Of a DNA stretch of 64,000 nucleotides, positions 43,273-54,631 are shown one piece after another. The notes below the pieces were generated by a model. The model was not told the DNA's origin. It worked only from the letters and a program-made list of their open reading frames with translations, and made no database searches. Both the position numbers and the translations under genes were made by a program. Each line of letters begins with the position of its first letter. Position 1 is the stretch's first letter. Source of the stretch: Stentor roeselii (taxonomy: Eukaryota; Ciliophora; Heterotrichea; Heterotrichida; Stentoridae); the NCBI GenBank assembly GCA_006503475.1, contig RSEH01000070.1:109503-173502 (forward strand), in the 5' to 3' direction.

Positions 43273-44601
43273 TTAAAACTTCTTTAAAAAGTTTTTAAAT
43301 CTTTGCATTTTGTTCCTGGCTCTGTATAAGGTTTGAATGTACTCGTAGTTCAACTGTCTCTCTATCCACAGGTGCCATTGATGGAAAGGAATCCCGTCTC
43401 TTTTCGCTTTCTCGTAGAGGACTGAGTGAGGAATCACGCAAATTGTGTCCATGTGTGGCGAGTTCGTCTTCACTGCAAGGGTCGCTAGAATGAAGTACTC
43501 TTCGTCTGGGTCTTTTCTGATATCTTTTATTTTTGAAGGTACTCCTAATGTTGAAACTTGCTCCGTTGTCAGGTTAAAACCATACTGCATCATTTTTGCA
43601 TTTGGAGTGTAGCTGAAACGTCTTTCTTGGAATCTTCCAGGTTTCGGGGAAAAAAAATCTTCTTCTGACTCATCAGTTATCTTTACACTTTCTTCTGGGT
43701 CCTGCAGCATCTGTAGTTCGGCAAGAAGTGATGATGAGTTCTGATTGCTCTCACTAGCTTTAGTCTTTTGACTATTTTCTGCGATTTTTATATCTTCTTC
43801 GAGTTTTTCTAGCCTTTCCATTAATTTTTCATTATTAAATTTAACCTGGGACAGTTTTTTTTGAAGCTTTTCGTTGGATTCAATGACAATCTTCTGAGTT
43901 TTCTGCAGTTCTTTTAGTTTATCAACTGTCTTTTTATGTTTAGAGCATAAAGAATCATATTGATCTTTATTCGTTGTCAGTAAATTATCAATTTTTTCCT
44001 TCTCATTGAAAAGTCTTGAGTACTTTTTTTCGAGTTCAACATAAGATTCTGATTAAAAGTTACTTTGTTGTTTTTCAAGTTCAGTTTGCAGAACTGCATT
44101 ATAGTCATTGTAAGACCTGTCACAACTATCAGACCCTATTAAAGAGTCAAAAGAGTTTTTACGATAGTTACTTTCTCTCTCTCGTTCAACCGACAAGCGT
44201 AGCAACTGAGTTTCTGTTTTTGTTAAAATATCAGTGGTATTTTCGTATTTTTCATCTTTTTCCCTAAGTAATTCCTGATAACTTTTAATTTCATTTAAAA
44301 GATGCTTGTGTTCAGTTTGCATCAGCTTTTCAGTATCTTTTAATTTAAATATTCGACTTTGAAGGTCCTCATTGCAGTCCAGGAGGTACTTAGCGATATC
44401 AAGCGACACTTGTAGTTCACGTTCTTTGTCAGAAAGATAAACAATTGCATCTTGAAGCTCATCTTTGATCGACTGTTTGTGGGTATTGGACAAGGCTCTT
44501 TTTTTTACATATGTGATGCTGAGTTGTTCTGAAATTTCGTTAAGCATTTTCCGAAGGTTTTTCGAGTCGACTTCTGAAGATTGAATGAAATGATCAGTCA
44601 T
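43273..44601 (-). CDS. Long coiled-coil protein with conserved C-terminal domain, unknown
   Basis: The CDS is complement(join(43273..44048, 44064..44601)), 437 residues, spliced by GTAACTTTTAATCAG. Residues 1-270 are coiled coil. A short segment D-I-A-K-Y-L-L-D-C-N-E-D-L-Q-S-R-I (about 69-85) resembles the CC1-box region of dynein adaptors, but this is a by-eye match with Ala where Gly is usual. After an acidic linker, residues of about 320-437 form a compact non-coil domain with many aromatics (H-Q-W-H-L-W-I-E-R-Q-L-N-Y-E-Y), a family I do not recognise. The stop lies 119 bp from that of the convergent BCKDHB gene. Confidence 0.78.
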
Positions 44602-45391
44602 GATTGTTTATATTATAACTTAAAAATGAATATTGAACGTCAGTGGATCAAACTATTTAGAAAAGTATTTTTTAGGAATCGGCGGAGAAATACAATATCA
44701 ATTTTTTTTTTTGAAAATAAACTGGAAAATTTTGAGGATTTATTTGGATTATTGATATGGCCTTGATATGTTGTTTTAATTATTTGGCTACTGGTTTTAA
44801 GTTGATTTTTTAATTAGGACTCTTCTATGTGCTGTAGATCTTAAGTTTATCTGAATTTTGACGATACTTAGATAGCTCTTACTGGATATAATGGCTTTCT
44901 ATCTGATTAAATCTAAAAATAAATAGCTTCTTTCCATTTATTTTCTTTAAAGTTTGTAGCTTTCTAAAAGATAACTATTTGAATTAAGAGAAGCCTTAGT
45001 AAGGTGATTTAGAACCTAAAGAAATGTAATTTCCCTGTATTTATATTCCATAAATTAGCCTCTACAGATATTTCAATTTAATAAACGCTTGATCCTAGGA
45101 AAATATCAGTTAATCTCCTTAGTCTTAAAGTATAATATAATTAAAATCTTATTAGTTTTACTAGTTCATACCTAAGATATTTATAAAAAACAATAAGTAC
45201 ATAATGACTATTCTTGATATAATATTTTGACTAAGACCATCAATAAAATATCTGATATTTATTTAGTTCATTTTGATATTCACCTAATTTAATTCAAATT
45301 CAAAGTATCTACTACCAAAGAAATATTCCAATTTTTCTAAAAAAATCACTACACCTTTCTTTTCCAATATGTTAAATTTTCATAATATTTA
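44602..45391. other. Intergenic region; one doubtful 46-codon ORF at 44626-44766
   Basis: About 790 bp between two divergent genes. A plus-strand ORF (44626-44766, 46 residues, basic then acidic) begins 24 bp from the minus-strand start in a TAAAAATG context; it has no known relative and includes a poly-Phe run, so I do not list it as a gene. The remainder is A/T-rich and holds no recognised RNA gene. Confidence 0.4.
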
Positions 45392-46816
45392 ATGAATTTG
45401 AACCTAATGAGTCAAGAAAGAGTGAAAATCGACATATCAAAGTGCCAATACCCGATCCTTAAAGAAATATTAAAAGACTTAAAATGGGACATCGACTTCG
45501 AAGACGACCCAGACATAATATGGCAAGACTCAGCCTTATCACCGACATCACTTTCACTCTTAAACTCATACCAACGAATAAACCATTTCCCAGGCATATA
45601 CGCGATAAGCCGAAAAGACTACTTAGCCCGTCACCTAAAAACGATGGAATTGTTAAACCCAGGTGAATTCCAGTTCTTTCCAGAAACCTGGGTAGTCCCA
45701 CAAGAGTTTCAGTCTTTAAAAACTTTCATAGTCTCAACGAACGCGACTCTGATAGTAAAGCCTCCAAACCTATCACAAGGCAAAGGAATCTTCCTGACTC
45801 GCTGGGCTCAGGACATTCCAGAGACCTGCGTGGTTCAGAGGTACCTCGAAAACCCTTTTTTGTTAGACGGTTTCAAGTTTGACCTGCGGATTTACGTCTT
45901 GATCACTGGCTTCGACCCTTTAAGAGTCTACATTCATGAAGACGGCCTTGTCCGCTTGGCCACTAGTCCTTATTGCAAACCGAGTGACATGAACATGTCA
46001 AATGTCTTCATGCATTTAACCAACTACGCCATCAACAAGGCAAGCCCCGGGTACCTTGTCGGGAGAAAAGGAGAGGATTTCACAGGACATAAAAGAAGTT
46101 TCAAAGTTTTTTTAGAAAAACTTGAAGAGGATGGACTTAACTCCAGGAAGTTAATCAGGAGAATTGATGATATCATCTTGAAAACTCTTTGCACTGTACA
46201 GCCATTCCTTGCTCATCAGTATCGCGCTTGTCAACCGAATGACTCGTATTCGGCGATTTGCTTTCAAATTCTTGGATTCGATATTTTTCTTGACTCGAGG
46301 TTGAGGCCACATTTGTTGGAAGTCAATCATACTCCAAGCTTTTCGACTGACTCTAATCTTGACTTTCAGATAAAAAAAGCAGTGATTAAAGATTGTCTCA
46401 AAATGGTCGGGGTCAGAGCTGAATGTTCTAAAATTTTTGAACAGGAAAAAAATAACTTTTTGAATGAAAAGGTTTATAAAAGCTTTGGAAAGGTCAGAGA
46501 TTTGAGGACTGAGAGGAAAGATCGGTTTCTTCAGCAGCAGATTGAAAATGAGAATTGTAATATGGGAGGGTATCGAAGAGTCTTTCCATGTGAAAATAAG
46601 GAGAGATATCAAAAGTTCATGAATGATGCTCAAGGAATTTTCAGTAATAAAACCATCGTTAAAAAGAATAAAATTGAAATGAAAGAGACTCCGAAAATTC
46701 GAAAGAGTACAGTTCATAGATTTATTCGTTCAAAAGAACCAGTTCAGGTTCAAAGACGGAAGAGTTGCATAACAAAAGTCTCTTTGCGTCCAACAATAAT
46801 CCAACTTACTTTGTAA
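45392..46816 (+). CDS. Tubulin tyrosine ligase-like enzyme (probable polyglutamylase)
   Basis: A protein of 474 residues. Core TTLL blocks are visible: N-H-F-P-G (about 65), the ATP-grasp segment I-V-K-P-P-x-x-x-x-G-K-G-I (about 120), V-V-Q-R-Y-L-x-N-P-x-L-x-D-G-F-K-F-D-L-R-I-Y-V-L, M-H-L-T-N-Y-A-I-N-K, and L-E-V-N-H-T-P-S-F (the Mg/ATP Glu and Asn). The order and wording match the glutamylase group (TTLL4/5/6/7/13) more than the tyrosine ligase or glycylases, but the exact type needs a tree. The basic 120-residue C-terminus may bind microtubules. The enzyme adds Glu chains to tubulin in cilia and cortex. The end is 20 bp from a convergent gene. Confidence 0.93.
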   Translation: MNLNLMSQERVKIDISKCQYPILKEILKDLKWDIDFEDDPDIIWQDSALSPTSLSLLNSYQRINHFPGIYAISRKDYLARHLKTMELLNPGEFQFFPETWVVPQEFQSLKTFIVSTNATLIVKPPNLSQGKGIFLTRWAQDIPETCVVQRYLENPFLLDGFKFDLRIYVLITGFDPLRVYIHEDGLVRLATSPYCKPSDMNMSNVFMHLTNYAINKASPGYLVGRKGEDFTGHKRSFKVFLEKLEEDGLNSRKLIRRIDDIILKTLCTVQPFLAHQYRACQPNDSYSAICFQILGFDIFLDSRLRPHLLEVNHTPSFSTDSNLDFQIKKAVIKDCLKMVGVRAECSKIFEQEKNNFLNEKVYKSFGKVRDLRTERKDRFLQQQIENENCNMGGYRRVFPCENKERYQKFMNDAQGIFSNKTIVKKNKIEMKETPKIRKSTVHRFIRSKEPVQVQRRKSCITKVSLRPTIIQLTL

Positions 46817-46836
46817 ACTATTCGATAACTACTTAT

Positions 46837-47409
46837 CTAATTAGCCTTTTTCTTTCCCTTCTTTTCTTTTCTGTTCTTTTTCTCGGGCTGATTCATTACT
46901 TTACTGATAAGTAGAAACATTAGCCCAGAGAAGATGACAACAACAATCAACACATACCAAACGCCAAGTTGAGGCAGAGGAGGAGCTGGGGCAGGTGCTT
47001 CACTATACGCAATCTCAGCATCTTCCTTCATTTTCTTAATATCCTGGTAGAACTGGATAATCTCAGGCGTCATTATGTAGCCAGTTTCTTTGTAAGACTC
47101 ATAATTCACTGAAACAAGCTGGTCCAGTTCATCAGTTAAGCCAGAATCTTCTGAAGCTGTTTCCAAGACCTGAAAAGCTTGCTCAACTGAAATCGTGGTG
47201 TAACATTTGATCAGCATGTCTGAACTAACTCGCTCTCCTACTTCTTTATCTGTCGCACCTGCAGCCACCAAAGCTTTTAACTGCTCCTGGTCCAGAGTCA
47301 TCTTCAGCTTCAAAAGTTGAAGACAAGCGTTGAACTTCTCTGGCTTGTTACCAAGGTGAGCTTCTTGCCCCAATGCCAGGATTGATAAGGCCAAGATGAT
47401 GAATGCCAT
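46837..47409 (-). CDS. Type I membrane protein, unknown
   Basis: A protein of 190 residues. An N-terminal signal peptide (M-A-F-I-I-L-A-L-S-I-L-A-L-G) is followed by a helical luminal domain of about 120 residues with two Cys, a Pro/Ala stretch (A-P-A-P-A-P-P-L-P), one membrane helix (about 150-171) and a Lys-rich cytosolic tail (K-K-N-R-K-E-K-K-G-K-K-K). The dilysine-rich end could retain the protein in the ER (inference). No family is recognised. The start has an AAATAAATG context. Confidence 0.75.
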   Translation of the reverse strand: MAFIILALSILALGQEAHLGNKPEKFNACLQLLKLKMTLDQEQLKALVAAGATDKEVGERVSSDMLIKCYTTISVEQAFQVLETASEDSGLTDELDQLVSVNYESYKETGYIMTPEIIQFYQDIKKMKEDAEIAYSEAPAPAPPLPQLGVWYVLIVVVIFSGLMFLLISKVMNQPEKKNRKEKKGKKKAN

Positions 47410-48142
47410 TTATTTGTTTTTTTTGGGTTGAGCGATTTATTGTGATTGAAGGATTAGGTGGAAGTGAAAAAGATGAGATGAGGATTTATGCTTATTTGAA
47501 TGATTTAAGTGATTAGGAGAATGATATAGGTCTTAGAATAGTTTCGGTGATTATATCTTTTAGTTTTTTAAAAAATTTTTTATAGCTCGAGGAACGATTT
47601 TTTTTGTTTAAAGCTTTATCTTAGGTATAGGATAGTTATTCAACCATAAATAAACATGTGCTAATCAATCATTACCTAAATTAAAAAGTATCTCCTCATT
47701 AGCTAGAAAAACTTTTGCCTAGTTTAAAATAATCAACTTAAACCCTAAAAATTAGAACCTAAACTGAAAGATACATTTTCCATTTTAAGAACATGCAACT
47801 ATTGAGTCTTATGATGATATTTTCTATATCATTCTATATTTTTCTTGGAAATGTAAACCTAAACTGATATCAAAAATAAAAAAAAATCTTAAACAAATTC
47901 ATTTACAAATCAAAACCTAGATGATAAAGAAAAATGTAAAAATCCACAAAAATTTAGATTCTTTCAGCCAATAGCTCTCCAAACCTTAAAGCCTTATAAT
48001 CATATAAAACTCATGCTTCCAAAAATAATTTGTCTAACAATCCAATAATTTCAACATTTAAAATCATTCATTCTCATCAACCTATTCTCAATATTTCCTC
48101 ATTATTCAACTATTTCTATTCACTCAAGGTGATGACATAAAA
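47410..48142. other. Intergenic region between divergent genes
   Basis: About 730 bp. The left part (47410-47640) is G/T-rich and the right part A/C-rich, as expected for 5' flanks of a minus-strand and then a plus-strand gene. I see no coding frame or RNA gene. Confidence 0.4.
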
Positions 48143-48622
48143 ATGATCGAAGAAAACTTGATAAAACTTCTTTCAGACGAAAGCGAAAAAGTAATGGAAG
48201 AAGAATACGAGCAAAAGCTCTTATTCGACAACGAGATCTGTGCCTGGAAACACATCAGAGACCAGCAAAGCCCTGAAAAGTATTCAGTTAAACCAGCAGG
48301 TTTTCGCATTCGAGTCATCGAAAGCCGAGGGTCTCTGACGCGAAGCGCATCAAGTAAGAGCTAAACAGGTACCGTCAGTTCGAGCAATGAGAGTAGGAAT
48401 ACTTCTCCTCAGACCGATTCGAAAGCCAAACAAATACCAAAATTCCGCAAAAGGGTCTCATCATTTAACTGCGACACACAAGCTGACAAGCCTGCTAAAA
48501 GTTTTGAACAAGGAGTTCCGGTTAATATTATCAGGATTTATAAACCTCCTGTACCAAGAAGAAATCGAAAACCTATCAAAGTCTTCAGGCTTCCGAGAGT
48601 AGAGCAAGGGGAGGAAGAGTAA
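48143..48622 (+). CDS. Small basic protein, unknown
   Basis: The CDS is join(48143..48353, 48369..48622), 154 residues, spliced by GTAAGAGCTAAACAG. Residues 1-70 are acidic then mixed and helical (E-E-N-L-I-K-L-L-S-D-E-S-E-K-V-M-E-E-E). Residues 70-154 are Ser-rich then basic with an R-I-Y-K-P-P-V-P-R-R-N-R-K-P stretch, and the end is acidic (E-Q-G-E-E-E). The spliced frame stays open to a clean stop, which supports the intron. No domain is known; disorder dominates. Confidence 0.65.
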
Positions 48623-48973
48623 TTTTGATTGTTTAATTGAAATTTTTGAGATAGTTAGAAGATTGCAGTGAGATTTAAAGGGATTTAGCTGGGCTTTGGA
48701 AATTATCAGGGTTGGATATGACATGGGTCTAAGTATTGGAATGGATACGGTTGAGGTGTTTAATGAATATTGGGTTGGAGAATGATAGTAATCTTTTACT
48801 AAATCGATCACTTTTCAAATAATTTACAGTCAGATAGTTGAATGAATTGATTGAAGTGGGTTAGATCAATTAATTGATTAATTTTAAGTAGAACAAATAA
48901 TGGTATTTAGATAGAAACTTATTTTAGAGAAAGGATCAATAATAAGAGAACATTTAATCTAACTTAATTTGAA
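48623..48973. other. Intergenic, convergent 3' flanks
   Basis: About 350 bp between the ends of two convergent genes. It is A/T-rich, with a G/T-rich left part. No gene or repeat is supported. Confidence 0.4.
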
Positions 48974-51900
48974 TCAATTCTTACTCTTGCCTTCTTCTAT
49001 ATTTTTACCTTCCTCTACAATTTCAACGTCTTTCCTTAAATTTATCCTACTCCCACTTTTGATTTTCACTAATTTTTTATATTTTTCTTTGATTGTATTA
49101 ACAAATTCAACAATTCCTATTATGTGATGTATCAAAAAGTTTACCAAAATAATACTTAAACAAAAATATTCAACACCTGAAATCATCACTTCATTTTCAA
49201 GAAGCATAAAAAATATAGAGCAAGCAAAAACTAAATTGATGCAAATTTCACCTGTGAGAGTTGCTATCATAGAATAAGAATTTTTCATTGGACGATATAT
49301 GATAAGATAAATTAAACTGAATAATGAGATTGTTACTTTCACACTAACTTGAATCCAAGGGTATTCAATAAGGAATATTTGGGAGAATGCATATGCACAC
49401 CTTCTTAGTAAAAACATAGGATAATATATTGAAGATATAAAGCCTTGAGAGTTTTTGAAATCTTTTATTAAAACTCCAAACTTTCGTAGTTGTGATTCAT
49501 TTTCCATGTTCTTTCTCAGTTTTATAACTAAGTGTAAAAAGTAAAACGGTGAAATTAAGCAAAAGATCTAACTTTTTATTACAGTGAATAATGAAGCCAC
49601 AAAAAAGTTTATGTACCCACAGATTTTCTCAAAGATTTCCTAAGTGAAGCATACAGATTTTAGTTGAATTAGAGAGTAAATGCCAATATCTAAATAAGAC
49701 TGTATCCAAAATGTAATAAATAAGTTATATTTATGCTTCTCTCTGAGTAATACTAACTTTTGATACATTTGATAGCACTTTTTGGTTGTCACTAAAATAA
49801 ATATATAAATCATTAATGGAAGTAATAAATTTAAATGCGAGCCAATATTTAACAGCACCACCGATGATTCTATTCCAAATTCATAAGCATTTTTATATGG
49901 AATTGATGTGCATGTAGAACTAATAAAATATTCCAGAAAGTTAGGAAAAACAAAATAATCCAGAAAAGAAGACGATATGGTTTTAAGTTTTTCAGGATAG
50001 GTCACTGAATTTAACGGCATATAAATCAAAAGTTGAATCGTATTCAATAATGACCAAAATATCAATGGATTTGAAACTAATGAAGTTCCTAATGCTACGA
50101 AAACAGAAACTTTTATAAAATTCTTTGAAATGCTTTCCAATGAACTATCTTCTCGCTTGATTGAATTTAAAGTTCCACTGTAACTCATATTGGCTAAAAT
50201 TGAGTACGAGACACTTCTCACTACTCCGAGTTTGATGCTGAGTACAAGCCCATTCCTATTGCTACTAATTCTTTTAATTTTCGGTTTTATAAAAATAGTT
50301 GTAGAATTTTTCTCAAAGAAACTAAAGTCAATAACTTTCCCATCTAAACTCAACTCAATAATTTCAGAATCAAGTTTCGTTAAAAGAGCTTCTGTGAATC
50401 TCAACAAGATCAAGTTGTTTTCCGATATTTTTAACTCACCAAAAAAAAACATTTGCTCACAGAGGTTATTATTGAGAGTAAATCCCTTATCACAAATGCA
50501 ATTCCCTTGATCAACATGACTATCATTAGCACATAAAAAACATTGAAAGTCTTCATTGCATTTTACACATAAAACCGGGCAATTTTTGCAATTGGCTTGC
50601 TCACTAATAGAACTTTTCCAACAAAGCTTGACACAACTCTTTGAAGAATTCAATTCTCCTCTTCCTGCCTTGCACTTAAGACAAGTATCAAAAGAACTGC
50701 AGATCTCACAATCTTCATTGCAAGGCTTGCATGAATTTTTTAAGGTGAGGGCAGTTTGATTCCAAAACCCTTTCTTGCATCGACATCCAACAAACGCACC
50801 AATTTCTGCATTCAGAGACTTACAAGAAATACATTTTGAGTCTTCTTCACAACTCAAACACTCTGAATGGCAAGACAAGCATGAGTTGTTACTATCAATA
50901 CTTCCGTTTCTCCAAAACCCATTCTTACAAATGCAGTTTCTTCCTTTCACCCTAGAATTTTCACCGACACATTCAAAGCACTCAGAATCACTGCAACTCA
51001 AACACCCAAGACTACATTTTTCACAGACATTTTCTTCAAAATCAAAGAAAAAACCCTGAAAACACCTGCATTTGTTTTCAAAAATGTAAGAGTTTTGATC
51101 AATGCACTCATCACAAACTCCTCTGGTGCAGCTGGCACATTGATCATCACATTTGGTGCAGTTATCAGAACTGGGATTTTCAAAAAACCCTTTTTTACAG
51201 AAGCAGTTTCCTTGATCTTGCAGGGCGTTCAGGTCTTTGCATTGATCACAATAATCAGCAGACGAGCACTTGGAACACCCGATTCCACAAGGATGACAAT
51301 TATCAGATTTTTCGAAGTCTCCAGCGCTGTAGTACCCCTGCTTACAGACGCAGGCCCCTTCATTGTAATCAGCGTTCGATGCGAAACAAGTCGTCCACAG
51401 CCCGTCCCAGTTGCACGTCTTGCTGATTGGCGGACAACATTTGAAGTCCCTCGCTGCCAGGCCGTCAACACATTCACAGTTTACTTGGATTTCTAGAGGC
51501 TCAGAAGAAGGAGTTGGCAGTTCTTTTTTATAGCAGGATTTTGACAGGTAGTCAAATGTGCAGAATGAGTTTGGATAAGGGCATTTCAGTTTAATTGACT
51601 TTAAACAGCCTTCTGGGACTGAACAAAAAGCTCCTGATGAGTCTTGAGATGGATTTAGGTTTGTTGATAAACAGCCTGAACCTAAATCTGGATCTTTGTA
51701 TTGGATTGAGCAGGCCATACATGTTCCAGGACCATAAATGCATGATATTGAACTCCCTATTTCAATCAATGAGTTTAAGTCGATCGTTTCATCGAATAAT
51801 AGAAAATTCCAGAGGAATGACTTAAGAGAATCAGAGAATTGATGATATCCCAGGCCAATATTGTAAAGAGTCTGAGGTTGAAAAACAAATGTTCGGCTAT

Positions 51901-52387
51901 AGCACTCACTCTTATCAGCATAACCCTTTAAAATATTATTAGCATAAGCAAAGGTTACCAAAATCCATCTATCTGAATAATAATTACTTTCAGGGAAGCA
52001 ATTGGTATTTCCTAAAAAAAAATTTGTTTTACTTATGAAAAATCTGATAGTGTTGTAAGCCATTCCCCGTCCTATGGAAAAGTTATTTAATGAATCTGTA
52101 AAGTGCACTATACCACCTACTAAATCCTCAGCCAGTATCCAAACAGTTGCTGTAAATGTTAAGGGAAACGATCCTGAAGCAGTTGTTGAAATATAACTTG
52201 TTGAGTATTTCATGTAAATCCCTCGATCTGTTGACATAACCTTTGAAAGAGCATTGGAGTTGCCATTCACTCCGTATCGACCATTCATAGAATAGTCAAA
52301 GAAGTTCTCTCCATAATCACGGCCAAATCTGTATTCTACCCACTTTGAAGCCAGAACAAAAATCAAACATGCTGCTAACCTTCTCAT
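48974..52387 (-). CDS. Giant Cys-rich multi-pass surface protein
   Basis: The CDS is complement(join(48974..49567, 49583..49639, 49655..52387)), 1127 residues, with 15-nt introns GTATGCTTCACTTAG and GTAATAAAAAGTTAG, both phase 0. The middle exon is only 57 bp. A signal peptide (1-19) leads to a LamG/ConA-like beta domain (about 70-215), then eight or more furin/TNFR-like Cys-rich modules (about 230-650: C-x-x-C-x-x-x-C...C-x-C-x-x-G-F/Y), a beta domain, and at least seven membrane helices from about 760 on. Large proteins of this kind are common in ciliates; the late membrane region (I-I-Y-R-P-M-K-N...) recalls TRP-like channels, weakly. The ligand is unknown. Surface sensing is a guess. Confidence 0.85.
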
Positions 52388-52639
52388 TATAAACTTTCAC
52401 TTGAATTTAAGTTTAAACCATTGAAATCAAGGAGTAAAATTTTTAAAATAAACAGAAGCTTAGCACAGATAATAATTTCAGAATTATAAAGGCAGATAAA
52501 GAAGTGTAACTATTTATTTAAGTTATAGGAATCCTAATATTAATATAATTATTACATGAGTTGGAATTTCATCAAAACTTAATCCATAGATATTATTGAA
52601 ATATCGAATCTGAATGATTTTTTCGTTATTTAATTCAAA

Positions 52640-53812
52640 TTAACTAAACGAAAGAAATGAAAAGAATCTGCTCTTGCATTTATGCTCATCTATACAAATT
52701 GAATAACATTTGTTACAGTAACTCTTCTTACAGCAAGCCTTATACATAATCTTTTCAGTAATTTGTTCCCAGACAATAGTCCTTTCACATTTATCACATT
52801 TCAAATGATTTATGTTTTCCACGCATTCCCAGCAAACAAATTTCGAAACATTTATGTCTGGATTGAAACAAGATTCACAAACAGCATGATCACAAAGTAA
52901 ATTTAAAAAATTTAAATAATATTGATGACAGAAAACACAAACTTTTTTACAGGCTTGCTTTTTGCCGAAGTTTTTCTTGACACAGTTTTTATCATAGCAG
53001 TATTCATTCTTACAACACCTCTGACAACCAATATGAGAGCATTCTGGAAAAGAAGTGATAATAGAAGGCGAACTGCAGAAACTGCAAAACGATTGAATTA
53101 TTTCCTTATGGCAGTTCAAGCAGTTGTAATAATTTCTGGTGCAACACTTACAAACTATATGACCACAATTGAGTTTAAATGCACCCATTTCATTGCAAAT
53201 TGTGCACATGAGTTTAAATGAATCACATTTTATGCATCTTCCTTGCTTGATGCAACCAAGGCAGATTTTGTGATGGCAGTCATATGAGTATAATTCAATA
53301 TTAAACACTTTATTGCAAATATCGCATAATGATTGAATAGAGTCATCAGAAGTTGAAGGAATTTTGATAAAATTGGAAGATGGATCATCTTTCTTATTTT
53401 TTTGTTGAACTTCATTAAACTTGATTGAAGAATCTTTTTCTTCGTATAAATTAATATTTGGAATACTGTGATTCAATGTTCTTTCTTGATCAGGATTTGA
53501 TTTTAGAGGTACAACATTTATTGATATAATTTCTTTTTCCTGGTTATTTTCTAAATTCTGCATAATTTTATCTTCCTTAAAGCTATCTTGGAAGTTATTT
53601 TCTTCATATATCACTGTATCCAATATGTAATTGTAATTTTCAAAAGGAAATATGACAAAGCTAGTGCAATGAAGGCATTTCAACACACTGCTATATTTGA
53701 TTTTTAAACACGACCTACAGATTTTATGTACTTTTGAATTATTTAAAAAGAACTCTCCTTTCTGAAAACATGATAAGCATATGTCGAAACAATCATTTGT
53801 AGACACTTCCAT
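52640..53812 (-). CDS. Multi-zinc-knuckle protein (RING/IBR-like clusters), unknown
   Basis: A protein of 390 residues with an unusually high number of Cys. C-x-x-C pairs and C-x-H-x-x-C groups recur from residue 8 to 60 and from about 160 to 385, with the cadence of RING and in-between-ring clusters (C-D-I-C...C-H-H-K-I-C-x-x-C, C-T-I-C...C-G-H-I-V-C-x-x-C). Residues of about 70-160 are acidic and disordered. No RING has a clear E2-binding Pro or Ile pattern, so E3 activity is not shown. The start codon context is TTATAAATG on the minus strand. The protein could be an atypical RBR ligase or a zinc scaffold. Confidence 0.72.
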   Translation of the reverse strand: MEVSTNDCFDICLSCFQKGEFFLNNSKVHKICRSCLKIKYSSVLKCLHCTSFVIFPFENYNYILDTVIYEENNFQDSFKEDKIMQNLENNQEKEIISINVVPLKSNPDQERTLNHSIPNINLYEEKDSSIKFNEVQQKNKKDDPSSNFIKIPSTSDDSIQSLCDICNKVFNIELYSYDCHHKICLGCIKQGRCIKCDSFKLMCTICNEMGAFKLNCGHIVCKCCTRNYYNCLNCHKEIIQSFCSFCSSPSIITSFPECSHIGCQRCCKNEYCYDKNCVKKNFGKKQACKKVCVFCHQYYLNFLNLLCDHAVCESCFNPDINVSKFVCWECVENINHLKCDKCERTIVWEQITEKIMYKACCKKSYCNKCYSICIDEHKCKSRFFSFLSFS

Positions 53813-53892
53813 TTATAATCTTTTAAAATTTGTTATAAGATTACCATTAAGCTCTTTAATCTGAAATTGTTTCCTAATCCTTTAAGTTCTAA

Positions 53893-54585
53893 CTAATAAT
53901 AATAATGAGTTACTGGGTATATCTCATCATTTGGCCTATTTATACTCGAATTCAATCCCGAATTTCTTCTATTCCTTCCAGCTACCACCTTGAAAACAGG
54001 CCCGCTTTGAACCTCATCACATTCAATGCAAGGACTGAGTTGATCTGGATTATCCTTAAGATTGCTTGGAGTTCCCCAAAACCACTCCCAAATGCACACT
54101 CCAAAACAATGTTTCCTTGTATTCTTTGAATCGAGTAGCCAAATCTTTGAACATCCTTCAGTAAACCCGATGTTTTCGAAACACTCAAGCCCCCAGGATT
54201 CGGAAAATACTCCTTTAATTCCACACTTTCTTCCTGGATCTGTAAGGTCAGGGTATCTCATATAGACACTCAAGTCTTGAGTCGAGCTGCAGTAGCCGCA
54301 TGGGTTGATATGAGTCACAAAAGCACCAGCATTTTCTGCAGATTCTGCATTTTCAAAGTTTTCTAATCGGTATTCAGATCTATTCGAAGGATCTGGATAT
54401 ACCACTGCGCATACAGTGTCTAAAAGTTCAGTGTTAAAACAATTGTCAAGATAGGGGTCTTTAACAAGTGGAGGCAGAGGATTTAGAAGTTTTTTCGATG
54501 CAAATGAAGACCATACTGTTTCGTTGTAAATTGGTGGGATGAAAGCTGAACAGGAGATTTCAAGTAAGAGAAAAATAATTAGCAT
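53893..54585 (-). CDS. Secreted Cys-rich protein of unknown conserved family
   Basis: A protein of 230 residues. A signal peptide (M-L-I-I-F-L-L-L-E-I-S-C-S-A) is followed by a domain with about twelve Cys. The motif H-I-N-P-C-G-Y-C-S-S-T-Q-D-L-S-V-Y is like a C-G-x-C-S-x-x-x-D-L-A-x-Y motif I have seen in proteins of algae, oomycetes and other protists, with no function that I know. A C-x-x-C near the end and a Tyr-rich tail (H-Y-Y-Y) follow. There is no membrane anchor, so it is probably secreted or luminal. Confidence 0.7.
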   Translation of the reverse strand: MLIIFLLLEISCSAFIPPIYNETVWSSFASKKLLNPLPPLVKDPYLDNCFNTELLDTVCAVVYPDPSNRSEYRLENFENAESAENAGAFVTHINPCGYCSSTQDLSVYMRYPDLTDPGRKCGIKGVFSESWGLECFENIGFTEGCSKIWLLDSKNTRKHCFGVCIWEWFWGTPSNLKDNPDQLSPCIECDEVQSGPVFKVVAGRNRRNSGLNSSINRPNDEIYPVTHYYY

Positions 54586-54631
54586 TTATTTGAGTTTAAA
54601 AGGTGGAAGAGGTAAATTTAATAAAAAGTAT

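Noticed and set aside
44581-44766. A 61-codon plus-strand frame overlapping a minus-strand start
   Set aside because: The first part overlaps the neighbouring gene. The remaining 46 codons from 44626 have no known relative and contain a poly-Phe run.
51095-51496. A plus-strand frame of 133 codons inside the Cys-rich gene
   Set aside because: It lies antisense to a gene with clear signal, Cys modules and membrane helices; the sequence has no domain of its own.
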